Positions 32,252 to 43,043 are shown, numbered from the stretch's first letter. The stretch: DNA of 64,000 bases from Luteolibacter flavescens (GCF_025950085.1 NZ_JAPDDS010000004.1:1-64000), one strand, 5' to 3'. Notes: a model not told the origin generated them from the letters alone. Numbers and translations are program-made.

Positions 32252-35200
32252 ATGAATGCGAAATCACGCTTCACCACCACCTTTCCCAGAGCGCTCGTCC
32301 TTTGCTCCAGCCCCCTGCTGGGCGTGTGCGTCTCGGCCGCGCCGATCAGCCAGAACGAGAACAACGGCACGAATTCCTGGACGCTGCCGACGGGGACGAA
32401 CCTGCTGGCGACGGCCACGGCGTCCGGCACGCTGAACAACCAATTCGGCTCCTCCGGAAGCTGGGGCACGCTCACCGACGGCAGCGTGGGTCCCACGCCG
32501 AACAACACGACACCCTACCAGACCGCGATGAACACGGTGGTGGTGCCGACGGCGAACAACGAGGTGACCTTCACGCTGGACCTGACGGGTCACCCGGACG
32601 GGCACACGATCACCACCTTCGACTCCTACGGCCTGTGGAATGACCCGGGCCGGGATGACCAGCGCTACACGCTGTCCTACTCGACGGACAATGTGAACTT
32701 CACGCAGCTCATCTCCGTCCAGAACAACACGGTGAACCCAGGCACCTCGAAGGCGACGCACACGCGGGTCTTCGACGACACGGGCGTGCTGGCGACGAAC
32801 GTGAAGGCGATCCGCGTGAAATTCACGAATCCGCAGGAGAATGGCGGCGCGGGCTACAGCGAATTCGTCCTGACCAGCACGCCGGTGGCGGCGCTGCCGG
32901 TGCGGACGATCAATGAAGCGAACGGGACGAACCTGTGGACGCTGCCGGCGGGGACGAACCTGCTGGACGCGGCGGCGGTGATGAGCCCGCCACCATCCGG
33001 TTCGCCGAGCGCCGGGGTGATCACGGCCGGGACGTGGGGCGCGGTGACGGACGGGGTGCTGGGCACGCCGAATAGCCCGGCCTCCTCGGTCACGCCGCTG
33101 AGCGGGACTTCGGTGGTCTTTCCGCTGAAGGATCTGGAGACGAATACGAAGGGCTACGACCTGACCTCGCTGGACTTCTACTGCGCGTGGGCGGACTCGG
33201 GCCGGGATGATATGGACCTCGTGGTGTCCTACTCGACGTATGATGATCCGGAGAATTTCCTGCCGCTGCACTTCGTGGCGAACCACACGCCGGGGCCGGG
33301 GAATCTGGCGACGCACACGCGGCTGTATCCGGCGTCCGGATACCTGGCGACGAATGTGGCGGCGATCAAGCTGGACTTCCCCGCGCAGGAGAACGGCTGG
33401 GTGGGCTACCGGGAATTCATCGCGCTGGGCACGGCCTCGCCGCTCACCGCGGCGCTGACGTGGACGGGCGGCGCGGGCTCGGCGGGGAATGCGACGTGGA
33501 GCACGGCGGCGGCGAATTGGTCGTCGGCCTACAGCGCGAGCTCGCCGCTTTCCTTCACACAGGCAGGCGCGAACCGGAATATCACGGTGCCGACGTCGAT
33601 CGCGGCGTCATCGATGACCTTCTCGCACGACAATACGCCCGCGTATGCCTTCGCCGGGCAGAAGATCTCGGTGACGAACAGCATCGCCTCCTCGGGTGCG
33701 GGCGCGGCGACTTTCACCGCACCGGTGAAGGCAAACACGGGCCTGCTGCTGACGGGCGCGGGCAGCATGACCTTCGGCGCGGACGTGGAGACGACCGGGC
33801 TGATCATTTCAGGCACGGGCAGCATCACGCTGAATGCGGACAATGACGACGGGGGCACGCCGCTCTTCACGGGCACGGCCTCGGTGGCGAATGGCACGCT
33901 GAACGTGGGGCACAACCTGGCGATCGCCTCGGCGACGCTGGCGATGTCCGGCGGCACCACGAACTTCACGACGGCGGCTCCCTACATCGCCCGGCTGTCC
34001 GGCACGGGCGGGACGATCTCGCTGGGGAATACGGAGTTGACCGTGGGCCTGGATGCGACAAGCGCGCAGACCTCGACCTTCGCGGGAAACATCGCGCAGG
34101 GCACGGGCACCGGCCGCCTCACGAAGATCGACGAGAGCACGCTGATCCTGGGCGGCACGAATACCTACACGGGCGCCACGCGCGTGGTCTCCGGCACGCT
34201 GGAGCTGGCAAAGCGGGTGTCCCTCTACGGCGGGAATACCGCGCAGTGGACAGCGGCGAACGTGGTGGTGAACAGCGGGACGATGCTGGCCTTCCACGTG
34301 GGCGGCACGGGTGAATTCACCGACAGCGACCTGACAGCGCTGAATCTCGGCGGCTTCGAGCAGGAGTCGCGGCTGGGCTTCAATGCAACCGCGGACTTCA
34401 CGCTGACGCGCAACATCGGCGGCTCGGCGGGCCTCTACAAGGAAGGCCCGGCGTCGCTGGTGCTGACGGGCACGAATACCCACGCGGGTGACACCATCAT
34501 CAGCGAGGGGACGATCAAGGCGGCGAATCCCTCCGGCGTCTCGCTGCCGCACGACGTGTATCTCGGCGATGCCTCGAATCACAATGTCTTCCTCAGCATG
34601 GGCGCGGACCACCAGTTCGGCCCGGAGTCGGTGCTACACGTGGCGAACATCACCTTCAACGGATCGAATGCGAAGGTGCAGCTCCGCGGGACGAACCAGG
34701 AGGTGGCGGGACTGCAGAGCCCGACGGATGCCTTTGCCTCGATCATCCAGAACGATGACCAGACGGTGCCGGATTATGTGGAGAATCCCGCGCTCATGCC
34801 GGCATCGCTGACGATCAATACGGTGGCGGACAGCTACTACAGCTTCCGCGGCATCATCCGGAACGAGACGGGGCCGGCGCTGTCGCTGGTGAAGAATGGC
34901 CCGGGCTTCCAGGAGCTGATCAGCAGCCCGCTGCAGAGCTACGGCTACACGGGACCGACGACGATCAACGGCGGCACGCTGAAGCTGACCTTCTCCGGCG
35001 TCTTCACGGGCTTCGTCTCGGACGTGACGGTGAATGCGGGGGCGACCCTCGAGCTGGACGGGACCTTCAACTTCGGCCGGGCCATCAGCGGCGCGGGGCA
35101 GGTGGTGAAGTCGGGCGTGAGCACGGTGACGCTGGGCGGCAGCGCGAATACCTACACGGGCGACACGAAGGTGATGAGCGGCACGCTGGGCGTGACCGGC

Positions 35201-35776
35201 AACTCGATCCCGAATGGCAGCAAGCTGGTGCTGGACGGCGGCGTGGTCTCCATCCCGGCGGATGCGAATGAAGTGGTGGGCTCGCTCTACTACGGCGGCG
35301 TGCAGCAGGGGCCGGGCACGTATGGCAGCACGTCATCCGCGGCGACCTTCAAGGACGATGCTCACTTCGCGGGCACGGGCGTGGTGACGGTGCCGGGCGC
35401 GACGCTTTCCTTCGAGGACTGGGCCGCGGCGGCGATCGCGAATCCCGCGAACCGTGGCCGTGCCGCGGATCCGGATGGCGATGGGCACACGAATCTGGAT
35501 GAGTTCCTCTTTGGCACCTCGCCGGTGGCGGCGACGGGTTCGCTGGCTTCCTATGAGAAGTCGGGGAACACGCTGGTGATCCGTTGGACGGAGCACATCG
35601 GCAGCACGTACGTCCTGCAGGAGAGCACCACGCTGCAATCGCCATGGAGCAACAGCGCGGTGGTGCCGGCGAATGCGGCGGACCAGTCGGGCGTGGCGTC
35701 AGGATACGTCCGCAGGCAGGCGGTGATCCCGGTGGACGGCGTGAAGAAATTCGTGCGCGTGCAGGGGAACGAGTGA
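32252..35776 (+). CDS. Autotransporter-associated beta-strand repeat protein
   Basis: A 1174-residue surface protein from ATG 32252 (signal peptide about residues 1-30, ending VCVSAAP). Two ~165-residue N-terminal modules share NEANGTNLWTLPAGTNLL (NENNGTNSWTLPTGTNLL in the first). A TWTGGAGSAGNATWSTAAANW strand then opens a right-handed-helix-type region with PATR repeats: LILGGTNTYTGATRVVSGTL, LVLTGTNTHAGDTIISEGTI and VTLGGSANTYTGDTKVMSGT. Near the end DPDGDGHTNLDEFLFGTSPV is a Ca-loop linker common before verrucomicrobial C-terminal domains. No translocator barrel is present, so display is by another route. Followed by a strong terminator. Confidence 0.85.
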   Translation: MNAKSRFTTTFPRALVLCSSPLLGVCVSAAPISQNENNGTNSWTLPTGTNLLATATASGTLNNQFGSSGSWGTLTDGSVGPTPNNTTPYQTAMNTVVVPTANNEVTFTLDLTGHPDGHTITTFDSYGLWNDPGRDDQRYTLSYSTDNVNFTQLISVQNNTVNPGTSKATHTRVFDDTGVLATNVKAIRVKFTNPQENGGAGYSEFVLTSTPVAALPVRTINEANGTNLWTLPAGTNLLDAAAVMSPPPSGSPSAGVITAGTWGAVTDGVLGTPNSPASSVTPLSGTSVVFPLKDLETNTKGYDLTSLDFYCAWADSGRDDMDLVVSYSTYDDPENFLPLHFVANHTPGPGNLATHTRLYPASGYLATNVAAIKLDFPAQENGWVGYREFIALGTASPLTAALTWTGGAGSAGNATWSTAAANWSSAYSASSPLSFTQAGANRNITVPTSIAASSMTFSHDNTPAYAFAGQKISVTNSIASSGAGAATFTAPVKANTGLLLTGAGSMTFGADVETTGLIISGTGSITLNADNDDGGTPLFTGTASVANGTLNVGHNLAIASATLAMSGGTTNFTTAAPYIARLSGTGGTISLGNTELTVGLDATSAQTSTFAGNIAQGTGTGRLTKIDESTLILGGTNTYTGATRVVSGTLELAKRVSLYGGNTAQWTAANVVVNSGTMLAFHVGGTGEFTDSDLTALNLGGFEQESRLGFNATADFTLTRNIGGSAGLYKEGPASLVLTGTNTHAGDTIISEGTIKAANPSGVSLPHDVYLGDASNHNVFLSMGADHQFGPESVLHVANITFNGSNAKVQLRGTNQEVAGLQSPTDAFASIIQNDDQTVPDYVENPALMPASLTINTVADSYYSFRGIIRNETGPALSLVKNGPGFQELISSPLQSYGYTGPTTINGGTLKLTFSGVFTGFVSDVTVNAGATLELDGTFNFGRAISGAGQVVKSGVSTVTLGGSANTYTGDTKVMSGTLGVTGNSIPNGSKLVLDGGVVSIPADANEVVGSLYYGGVQQGPGTYGSTSSAATFKDDAHFAGTGVVTVPGATLSFEDWAAAAIANPANRGRAADPDGDGHTNLDEFLFGTSPVAATGSLASYEKSGNTLVIRWTEHIGSTYVLQESTTLQSPWSNSAVVPANAADQSGVASGYVRRQAVIPVDGVKKFVRVQGNE

Positions 35777-35864
35777 GGGGGATGATGGACCTGATCTGAT
35801 GTGATGTGATCAGATTCGATCAGAAATGAAATGATGTGATTTCGCCCCAAGAGGGGAGATGTTA

Positions 35865-35910
35865 GCCTCCGGTGGTCATAGGGTTCACCACCGGGGGCTT
35901 TTTGTTTTTG
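35865..35910 (+). terminator. Intrinsic terminator
   Basis: A 12-bp stem with one G-U pair (GCCTCCGGTGGT at 35865-35876, ACCACCGGGGGC at 35887-35898), a 10-base loop, then TTTTTGTTTTTG. It ends transcription of the beta-strand repeat gene. Confidence 0.85.
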
Positions 35911-35917
35911 TGTGAGG

Positions 35918-36238
35918 GCCCGCTGGGAGCGCGTGCCACCGGCTCGCTTGGACGGATGGCGAAGTGGCGGGAGAAGCTGCGGCTATCCGAGGTCATTGTG
36001 GTCCGCATCGCTCTGTGTGCGGTTGGAGAAGTTATGGTGGCGGTCTGTTGCGGGAATACTCGCCGGCTAAAGCCAGCGCTCCGCCTGCGGCAAACGGGAG
36101 GTGAGTGGTTGGGCGGGCTGGATGGGTTGCTTCGCCTACTTTCCAAGCGGGCCGGTGGCCGCGCGCTCCCAGGGGGCACAGGGTCTCCATCAGCGGTGAG
36201 AACTGCTTCGGGCCGGTCTGATGACCGGCGCTCCCAGG
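35918..36238. repeat. Cluster of family A, B and E pieces
   Basis: A truncated family E start (GGGAGCGCGTGCCACCGGCT, near 35926-35945), a family B piece (36062-36092), a family A copy with the GCGGGCC core (36147-36172) and one with the GCCGGTC-TGAT-GACCGGC core (36212-36229, tail to 36238). The gene-free stretch 35777-36298 holds only these and the terminator. Confidence 0.75.
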
Positions 36239-36298
36239 GGGGGGGCGCTGCGGTGGATCGCTGGCCCTTGTCCATTCCGCAGTCCCCCTGCTCCGCTC

Positions 36299-37588
36299 CT
36301 ACTCCGCCATCTTCCTACTATGCCTGTAGTAGTTCTCCAGGCCGCGGGCGGCGCTGTCGGCGTATTCGCGGAAGATGGACGGGCGCGGCTTGCCCCAGAC
36401 CTCGCGCTCGCCCTCGTAGTCGCCGGCCTGGATGCGGGCGTGGTCCTCGGTGGAATTCATCACGTAGGGCTCGTAGTAAACGACGGGGCAGTGGTAGGTG
36501 CGGTTCGCGAGGAGATTGCGGGCCCAGAGGTAGGGATTGCCGTCCACGTTGCGGTGGTTCCTTGCCGCGGGATTGTAGAGATACGGCGGCATGGGATTCC
36601 GCTCGACGAAGGCGGCGGCGGTGCTGGCGGCGAGCTTGCGCTCCTCGTCGTGCACGCCCTGCAGCAGCTTCGTGAGCAGGTCGTAGCGCTCGTCGGCTTT
36701 GGCCAGCTCATTGTCCATGTAGCCGCCGTTCAGCAGCATGTGGAAGTGATTCGTCGGGACCAGGCTCGGCGCGGCGGGGTCCCCCCAGGCGTCGGCATTG
36801 AAGTGGAGGCACAGGACCAGGTCCGGCCGGATGGTGTCATTCACCACGCGGGCGCGGGCGCGGATCTCCGCGGTGCGGTAGAAGAGGCGCTCGGCGAGCC
36901 GGACGATATCCCCGCCGGAGCTGCTGGCGCGGGCTTGCTCCTCGAGCATGTCCGGGCGGACGGGGGTGACGGGCTCGGTCTCCTCGCGGACCAGGGTGAC
37001 GGTGGCGCCGAGTGCTTCCAGCCGCGGCTTCAGCAGCTTCGCCACCTGCAGCGTCATGTCGCCCTCCTGCACGGGCTGGCTGCCGGGGATCTGGAACCAG
37101 CGCTCCTCCATCTTTCCCCAGCGGCCACCGATGTGGCCGGGGTCGATGGCGATCCTCAGCCCCTCCAGCGGGCGTGCAGGCGGGGCGGGCGGCAGCTCGG
37201 TGGCGCTGCGCCAGTAGCGCGGCGGCGTGCTCGCCAGGCCGTCCGGGGCGAAGCGCAGGCGCAGGGAATCTCCGTCCGCGGTGCTCCCCGTGGTGCGGAT
37301 ATTCGCCTCCTCCTCGCCGACCTCGATCCATTCGCGCCACGCGGGCGAGACGGTGAAAACGGTGTCCATGAGCCGCAGGAAATCCCCACGCGTGATGGTG
37401 GATTGGTAGCGATTCAGCGACGCCCAGTCCGGCACCACGGCCAAGTCCGAGAGCGGTGAAGGAGCCGGCGCCACAGGGGGCGGGGGAGCGGGCACAGGGA
37501 CGGGCGCGGCAGGCTGGTGCCACCACCACAGGGCGGCGGCCAGGGCCAGGAAAAGCGCGATCCAGAGCGGGGCGGAGCGGGAAGTCAT
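36299..37588 (-). CDS. N-acetylmuramoyl-L-alanine amidase (AmiC-type), membrane-anchored
   Basis: A 429-residue protein with an N-terminal anchor (PLWIALFLALAAALWWW, residues 7-23), a Pro-rich linker (PAAPVPVPAPPPPVAPAPS) and a domain of about 90 residues. The Amidase_3 catalytic part follows: LRIAIDPGHIGG (zinc His), an E candidate in the WGKMEERWF segment, VTLVREETEP and LVLCLHFNADAWG (second zinc His). Such amidases cut the sugar-peptide bond of peptidoglycan for cell separation. The C-terminal ~130 residues (PYLYNPAARNHRNVDGNPY..., YYEPYVMNSTEDHARIQAGDY) look like an insert/extension. ATG 37588. Divergent from the YmdB-like gene. Confidence 0.8.
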   Translation of the reverse strand: MTSRSAPLWIALFLALAAALWWWHQPAAPVPVPAPPPPVAPAPSPLSDLAVVPDWASLNRYQSTITRGDFLRLMDTVFTVSPAWREWIEVGEEEANIRTTGSTADGDSLRLRFAPDGLASTPPRYWRSATELPPAPPARPLEGLRIAIDPGHIGGRWGKMEERWFQIPGSQPVQEGDMTLQVAKLLKPRLEALGATVTLVREETEPVTPVRPDMLEEQARASSSGGDIVRLAERLFYRTAEIRARARVVNDTIRPDLVLCLHFNADAWGDPAAPSLVPTNHFHMLLNGGYMDNELAKADERYDLLTKLLQGVHDEERKLAASTAAAFVERNPMPPYLYNPAARNHRNVDGNPYLWARNLLANRTYHCPVVYYEPYVMNSTEDHARIQAGDYEGEREVWGKPRPSIFREYADSAARGLENYYRHSRKMAE

Positions 37589-37675
37589 CGGGGAATAGGC
37601 TTGGCGCAGGGGAGTCTCGGGGGGTAAGCCTCGCGGACCGGGGCATCCGCGCCCCGGCCAACCTTCCCCCGTATC

Positions 37676-38497
37676 ATGGAGTCGATCCGCATTCTCTTTC
37701 TGGGTGACATCGTAGGCGAGCCCGGCCGCAAGGCCGTGATCGAGCATCTGCCCGGCCTGCGCAAGGAACTGGCGCTCGATTTCATCATCGTCAACGGGGA
37801 GAACGCTGCCGGGGGCCGCGGCATTACACCGCGCATCGCGATCGATCTGCTGCGCGCCGGGGCCGCGGTGATCACCACCGGGGACCACGTGTGGGACCAG
37901 CAGGAGATCGTGGACTACTTCCCCACCGAGCCGCGGCTGCTGCGGCCGATCAATTACCCGCCGGAGACGCCGGGGCAGGGCTCCGTGGTGCTGGAGACGC
38001 CAAAGGGCCGCGTGGCCGTCATCCAGGCGCAGGGCCGCTCCTTCATGCAGCCGCCGCTGGAGAATCCCTTCCTGATGGTGGAGGCCGAGGCGGAGAGGCT
38101 GCGTGCGGATGGCGTGCAGGCGATTTTCGTGGACTTCCACGCCGAGACCACCAGCGAGAAGATCGCGCTGGGCTGGGCGCTGGATGGCAAGGTATCCGCC
38201 ATCGTGGGCACCCACACGCACGTCCAGACGGCGGACGAGCGCGTGCTGCCGGGCGGCACCGGCTGCCTCACGGATGCGGGCATGTGCGGGCCGGATGATT
38301 CCGTGCTCGGGCGCTCGCCGGAGTCCGTCGTGTGGCGCTTCCGGACGGGCATGCCGACCCGCTTTCCCATCGCCACCGGCCCTGTCCGGCTGTGCGGTGC
38401 GGTGGTGGAAATCGACCTCGCGACGGGCCGATGCGTGTCCATCGAGCGCTTCAACCGCTTGATTGTGGCGGAATCTGCCGCGGAAACGCCCGCGTGA
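37676..38497 (+). CDS. YmdB-family metallophosphoesterase
   Basis: A 273-residue protein of the TIGR00282/YmdB family. It shows the metal motifs ILFLGDIVGEPGR (Asp 11), NGENAAGG, TTGDHVWDQQEI, DFHAETTSEK and GTHTHVQTADERVLPGGT. YmdB of Bacillus hydrolyses 2',3'-cyclic nucleotides and influences biofilm formation; the role in Verrucomicrobia is not known. Length and motif order are normal. ATG 37676, 87 bases from the divergent amidase gene. Cytoplasmic. Confidence 0.88.
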   Translation: MESIRILFLGDIVGEPGRKAVIEHLPGLRKELALDFIIVNGENAAGGRGITPRIAIDLLRAGAAVITTGDHVWDQQEIVDYFPTEPRLLRPINYPPETPGQGSVVLETPKGRVAVIQAQGRSFMQPPLENPFLMVEAEAERLRADGVQAIFVDFHAETTSEKIALGWALDGKVSAIVGTHTHVQTADERVLPGGTGCLTDAGMCGPDDSVLGRSPESVVWRFRTGMPTRFPIATGPVRLCGAVVEIDLATGRCVSIERFNRLIVAESAAETPA

Positions 38498-38507
38498 CGG
38501 GTTTTTT
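38487..38507 (+). terminator. Weak terminator-like hairpin
   Basis: CCCG-CGTGA-CGGG followed by six T overlaps the stop codon of the YmdB-like gene (38495-38497). The stem is only 4-5 bp, so termination is doubtful. Confidence 0.3.
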
Positions 38508-38522
38508 GGTCTCGTAATGTAT

Positions 38523-38609
38523 TGACGAAGAGTGGGTTGTAAGGTGATTCCGACAAATCTTCTCCCGATGTATATTTTTTTTGACAGGGTCGGCAGCATC
38601 GGTCAGCTT
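38523..38609 (+). promoter_or_regulatory. Candidate promoter region of the tRNA-Thr/tuf cluster
   Basis: Three promoter-like elements lie in a locally AT-rich stretch: TTGACG (38523-38528), TATATT followed by a T-run (38571-38580) with TTCCGA 17 bases upstream (38548-38553), and TTGACA (38581-38586) with a poor -10 17 bases on. One of these probably drives the long downstream unit. The exact site is not decidable by eye. Confidence 0.3.
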
Positions 38610-38720
38610 GCGCCCCGCTTTTCCCGGAACCGACCAGGAAATTCGGTGGAGTTGTCCTTCAGTGAAACCCCTCCGACTTTCCCGATCATTCGTCCGGGTC
38701 CAGCGTCAACGCCGTTAAAG

Positions 38721-38795
<75 letters not shown>

Positions 38796-38842
38796 GCGCC
38801 GCATGACCGGACGAGCAGCCCAATCGCGAAATTACCACCACC

Positions 38843-40024
<1,182 letters not shown>

Positions 40025-40083
40025 CTTACCCTAGAGGTGGCCCTCAGTCTGTCGCCCCGCGGCACCGGGCTGAGGTAAAATTT

Positions 40084-40117
40084 CGGGGCACTTCGGCACC
40101 ATTGCCGGGGTGCCCCG
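40084..40117 (+). other. Two-part hairpin between tuf and tRNA-Trp
   Basis: Outer arms CGGGGCA (40084-40090) and TGCCCCG (40111-40117) enclose inner arms CGGCA and TGCCG with a CCAT loop. No T-run follows, so it may be a processing or stability signal rather than a terminator. Confidence 0.45.
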
Positions 40118-40152
40118 CCATCGCCTCCACCGGTAACGAGGGGAGAAATCAT

Positions 40153-40228
40153 ACGGAAGTAGCTCAATTGGTAGAGTAGCGGTCTCCAAAACCGTTGGTT
40201 GTGGGTTCGAGTCCCACCTTCCGTGCCA
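40153..40228 (+). tRNA. tRNA-Trp (anticodon CCA)
   Basis: Acceptor ACGGAAG/CTTCCGT, D arm GCTC/GAGT, anticodon stem GCGGT/ACCGT with loop CTCCAAA (anticodon CCA), T arm GTGGG/CCCAC with TTCGAGT, discriminator G and an encoded CCA (40226-40228). It is placed between tuf and secE as in many bacteria. Confidence 0.95.
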
Positions 40229-40266
40229 CCCCTTTTCCCTCCCAGTTTTTCAAGTTTTCCTCCGGC

Positions 40267-40494
40267 ATGTTCGCAAAAGTCTCACGTTTCGTCGGCGAAG
40301 TGAAAGGTGAACTCCGCAAGGCCAGCTGGCCCTGGGAGTCCGACCCGAAGGTCAAGGGTTTCAAGAAATACAAGGAACTCACCGATTCCACCGTGGTCGT
40401 GCTGATCGCCACCATCCTGCTCGCCGGCTACGTGTCGCTGTGGGACTTCGTCTGCGTCTACGCCCTCGAGCTCATCACGTCCCTCGGACGCTGA
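40267..40494 (+). CDS. secE: Preprotein translocase subunit SecE
   Basis: A 75-residue single-spanning subunit of the SecYEG channel. The amphipathic helix KVSRFVGEVKGELRKASWPW (the conserved K-E-L-x-K-x-x-W-P) precedes one membrane helix at about residues 43-65 (STVVVLIATILLAGYVSLWDF). Start ATG 40267 is chosen because the longer frame runs into the tRNA. Length is typical of the short bacterial form. Forms a transcription unit with nusG 40 bases on. Confidence 0.93.
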   Translation: MFAKVSRFVGEVKGELRKASWPWESDPKVKGFKKYKELTDSTVVVLIATILLAGYVSLWDFVCVYALELITSLGR

Positions 40495-40534
40495 TGCTTT
40501 TTTGCTTTCCCCGCCTGTCTTTTTCCAGCCCGTC

Positions 40535-41101
40535 ATGCCTGCCCCGTCGCCAGAGAACCAGTGGTACGTCGTCCATGTCCTGTCCGGACAGGAAGGCCGC
40601 GTGAAGGAGCGCATCCTGCGCCAGCGCGAAGCCGAGGAGATGGGTGAATACATCTACGAGGTGCTGGTGCCCACCGAGATGGTGTCCGAGATCCGCCGCG
40701 GCAAGAAGACTTCCACGAAGCGGAAGTTCTTCCCCGGCTACATCATCGTGAACATGAACCTGCTCACTCCTGAGAACCAGCTTGTCGAGAGGACCTGGTA
40801 TTTCATCAAGGAGATGGAAGGCGTGATCGGCTTCGCCGGGACGAAGGATCGCCCGATCCCGATGCGCCAGAGCGAGGTGGACGCCATGCTCTCCCAAATC
40901 AAGGAGCGCGAGGAGCACGCGCGCCCCGCCATCACTTTCGAAGTCGGCGACACCGTGAAGGTGGCCGATGGACCGTTCCAGAGCCAGAATGGCATCGTCG
41001 AGGAAATCGATCCAGAGCGCGGCAAGCTGCGCGTGGCGGTCACCATCTTCGGTCGCTCGACGCCCGTGGAACTTGAATACTGGCAGGTCGAACGCGCCTG
41101 A
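40535..41101 (+). CDS. nusG: Transcription termination/antitermination factor NusG
   Basis: A 188-residue protein with the NGN domain (WYVVHVLSGQEGRVKERIL near the start, RKFFPGYIIVNMNL, WYFIKEMEGVIGFAG) and a C-terminal KOW domain (FEVGDTVKVADGPFQSQNGIVEEIDPERGKLRVAVTIFGRSTPVEL). It binds RNA polymerase and links it to Rho or the ribosome. ATG 40535 is used; in-frame starts at 40502 add no conserved sequence. Spacing to rplK is 40 bases. Confidence 0.96.
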   Translation: MPAPSPENQWYVVHVLSGQEGRVKERILRQREAEEMGEYIYEVLVPTEMVSEIRRGKKTSTKRKFFPGYIIVNMNLLTPENQLVERTWYFIKEMEGVIGFAGTKDRPIPMRQSEVDAMLSQIKEREEHARPAITFEVGDTVKVADGPFQSQNGIVEEIDPERGKLRVAVTIFGRSTPVELEYWQVERA

Positions 41102-41141
41102 TCTTTAGAACCGCACCACATCCCGCAATCCTTTTACCACC

Positions 41142-41570
41142 ATGGCCAAGGAAGTCGTTAAAGTCATCAAGCTCCAGATTCCTGCCGGAGCTGCCAACCC
41201 GTCCCCGCCCGTCGGTCCCGCTCTCGGCCAAGCCGGTGTGAACATCATGGGCTTCTGCAAGGAGTTCAATGCCCAGACCCAGAGCCAAGCCGGTGACGTG
41301 CTCCCGGTGGTGATCTCGGTCTACAAGGACAAGAGCTTCACCTTCATCACCAAGAAGCCCCCCGCCGGCAACCTGCTGAAGAAGGCCGCCGGTCTCGCTT
41401 CCGGTTCCAAGGAGCCGAACAAGGTGAAGGTCGGCAAGATCACCAAGGCCAAGCTCATGGAAGTGGTGGCCATCAAGATGCCGGACATGAACACGAAGGA
41501 CCCCGAGGCTGCCGCGCGCATCCTGGCCGGCACCGCCCGCCAGATGGGTCTGGAGATCGAAGGCATGTGA
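41142..41570 (+). CDS. rplK: 50S ribosomal protein L11
   Basis: A 142-residue protein of normal length. It begins [20 protein letters not shown] (the conserved [19 protein letters not shown] signature) and ends [11 protein letters not shown]. It binds 23S rRNA at the GTPase centre. ATG 41142. The next gene (rplA) follows after 83 bases. Confidence 0.97.
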   Translation: MAKEVVKVIKLQIPAGAANPSPPVGPALGQAGVNIMGFCKEFNAQTQSQAGDVLPVVISVYKDKSFTFITKKPPAGNLLKKAAGLASGSKEPNKVKVGKITKAKLMEVVAIKMPDMNTKDPEAAARILAGTARQMGLEIEGM

Positions 41571-41653
41571 TTCCTTTCCGCGGCGCTCCCCGGAGCGCCG
41601 CAAACAACCGCAGGAGGGCTGCTTCAAGCCCGCCAGCACTGCAAAGACGAAAC

Positions 41654-42355
41654 ATGAAGAACCGCAGCAAGCGCTACGAAAAAGCCGCCGCCCTCGTGCC
41701 GGCCGGCAAGTCCTACGGCTTGGAAGAAGCTGTCGGCACCGTGAAGAAATTCCCGGCTCCGAAGTTCGACCCCACCGTCACCATTTCCTTCCACCTCGGC
41801 GTGGATCCCCGCAAGAGCGACCAGATGGTCCGCGGCTCCGTCGCCCTGCCACACGGCACGGGTAAGAACGTCCGCGTCGCCGTCTTCGCCGCCGGTGCCG
41901 CTGCCGAGGCAGCCACCGCTGCCGGTGCGGAATTCGTCGGCTTCGAGGACCTCATCAAGCGCGTCCAGGGTGGCTTCACCGACTTCGACGTGGCGATCGC
42001 CACGCCGGACGCGATGACCGAAGTCCGCAAGATCGCCCGTGTCCTGGGTCCCCGCGGCCTGATGCCGAACCCGAAGACCGGCACCGTGACCGACGACACC
42101 GCCAAGGCCATCAAGGAAGTGAAGGCCGGCCGTATCGACTACAAGCTCGACAAGAACGGCAATGTCTCCGGCTCCGTCGGCAAGGCCTCCTTCTCCGAGG
42201 AAGCGCTGGTTGAAAACGCCCGCGCCTTCATCGACAGCGTGGTCCGCGCCAAGCCGGCATCCGCCAAGGGCAACTACGTCCGCAGCGTGACCCTAGCCGC
42301 CTCCATGTGCCCCGGCGTCGCCCTCGAGTCCGGCGTCTACACCAAGTCCGTCTAA
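41654..42355 (+). CDS. rplA: 50S ribosomal protein L1
   Basis: A 233-residue protein with the RSKRYEKAAALV start, the conserved DPTVTISFHLGVDPRKSDQM, GPRGLMPNPKTGTVT motif and GRIDYKLDKNGNV. It forms the L1 stalk and may autoregulate the operon by binding its mRNA. ATG 41654 matches the family start; an open stretch from 41567 is not conserved. No L1 leader was identified. 14 bases to rplJ. Confidence 0.97.
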   Translation: MKNRSKRYEKAAALVPAGKSYGLEEAVGTVKKFPAPKFDPTVTISFHLGVDPRKSDQMVRGSVALPHGTGKNVRVAVFAAGAAAEAATAAGAEFVGFEDLIKRVQGGFTDFDVAIATPDAMTEVRKIARVLGPRGLMPNPKTGTVTDDTAKAIKEVKAGRIDYKLDKNGNVSGSVGKASFSEEALVENARAFIDSVVRAKPASAKGNYVRSVTLAASMCPGVALESGVYTKSV

Positions 42356-42369
42356 CCTTTCCCACGACC

Positions 42370-42909
42370 ATGAATCCCGACAAGAAAGTCATCATCGACG
42401 GTCTGCTCGAAAAGGTGAACGCCTCGCCGTACGTGCTCGTGGTGGATTACACCGGCATGACGGTCCCGCAGTTCTCCGAGCTCCGCAACCGCCTGGGTGC
42501 GGCCGGTGCCGAGTGCCACGTCGCCAAGAACACCTACGTCAAGAAGGCCCTTGCCGAAGCCGGTCGCCCGGACATCGGCGAGTCGCTGGTCGGCCAGACC
42601 GCCTTCGTCACCGGCAGCAGCGAGATCTTCGCCGCGGCCAAGGCCATCAAGAACTTCGAAAAGGAATTCAAGAAGCCGGAACTCAAGGTCGGTCTCCTCG
42701 GTGACCTCGTCCTCGACTCCGACAAGCTGAAGGCCATCGCCGACATCCCGTCCCGCGAGGCCATCCTGTCCCAGCTTCTTGCCACGATCCTCGAGCCTTC
42801 CACCCGGATCGCCCGCGTCATCCAGAAGAAGTTCAATCCGGACGCCGACTCCAAGAAGGACGAAGCTACGGAAGAAGCTCCGGCTGCGGAACCCGCCGCC
42901 GAAGCCTGA
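42370..42909 (+). CDS. rplJ: 50S ribosomal protein L10
   Basis: A 179-residue L10 that forms the base of the L7/L12 stalk. It shows VIIDGLLEKVNASPYVLVVDYTGMTVPQF, the conserved LRNRLGAAGAECHVAKNTYVKKAL and a C-terminal helix for L7/L12 dimers, ending in an Ala/Glu-rich tail (EEAPAAEPAAEA). ATG 42370. A strong hairpin lies 18 bases after the stop, before rplL. Confidence 0.96.
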   Translation: MNPDKKVIIDGLLEKVNASPYVLVVDYTGMTVPQFSELRNRLGAAGAECHVAKNTYVKKALAEAGRPDIGESLVGQTAFVTGSSEIFAAAKAIKNFEKEFKKPELKVGLLGDLVLDSDKLKAIADIPSREAILSQLLATILEPSTRIARVIQKKFNPDADSKKDEATEEAPAAEPAAEA

Positions 42910-42926
42910 TAAGAATCTGACCAGAC

Positions 42927-42951
42927 GGCCGCGGCGTCTCCCGCCGCGGCC
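42927..42951 (+). other. Strong hairpin in the rplJ-rplL gap
   Basis: A perfect 10-bp stem (GGCCGCGGCG 42927-42936, CGCCGCGGCC 42942-42951) with a five-base loop TCTCC and no T-run. It may be an RNA processing or attenuation element helping set the extra L7/L12 dose. Confidence 0.55.
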
Positions 42952-43043
42952 TGAACACACAATGGTTCCTCGTCGGGGGGGCGGCGCCTCCCTGAAATGC
43001 CCGGAAGCTTCCGGGTGCGACGATACCGCAAAGGAGAAATACA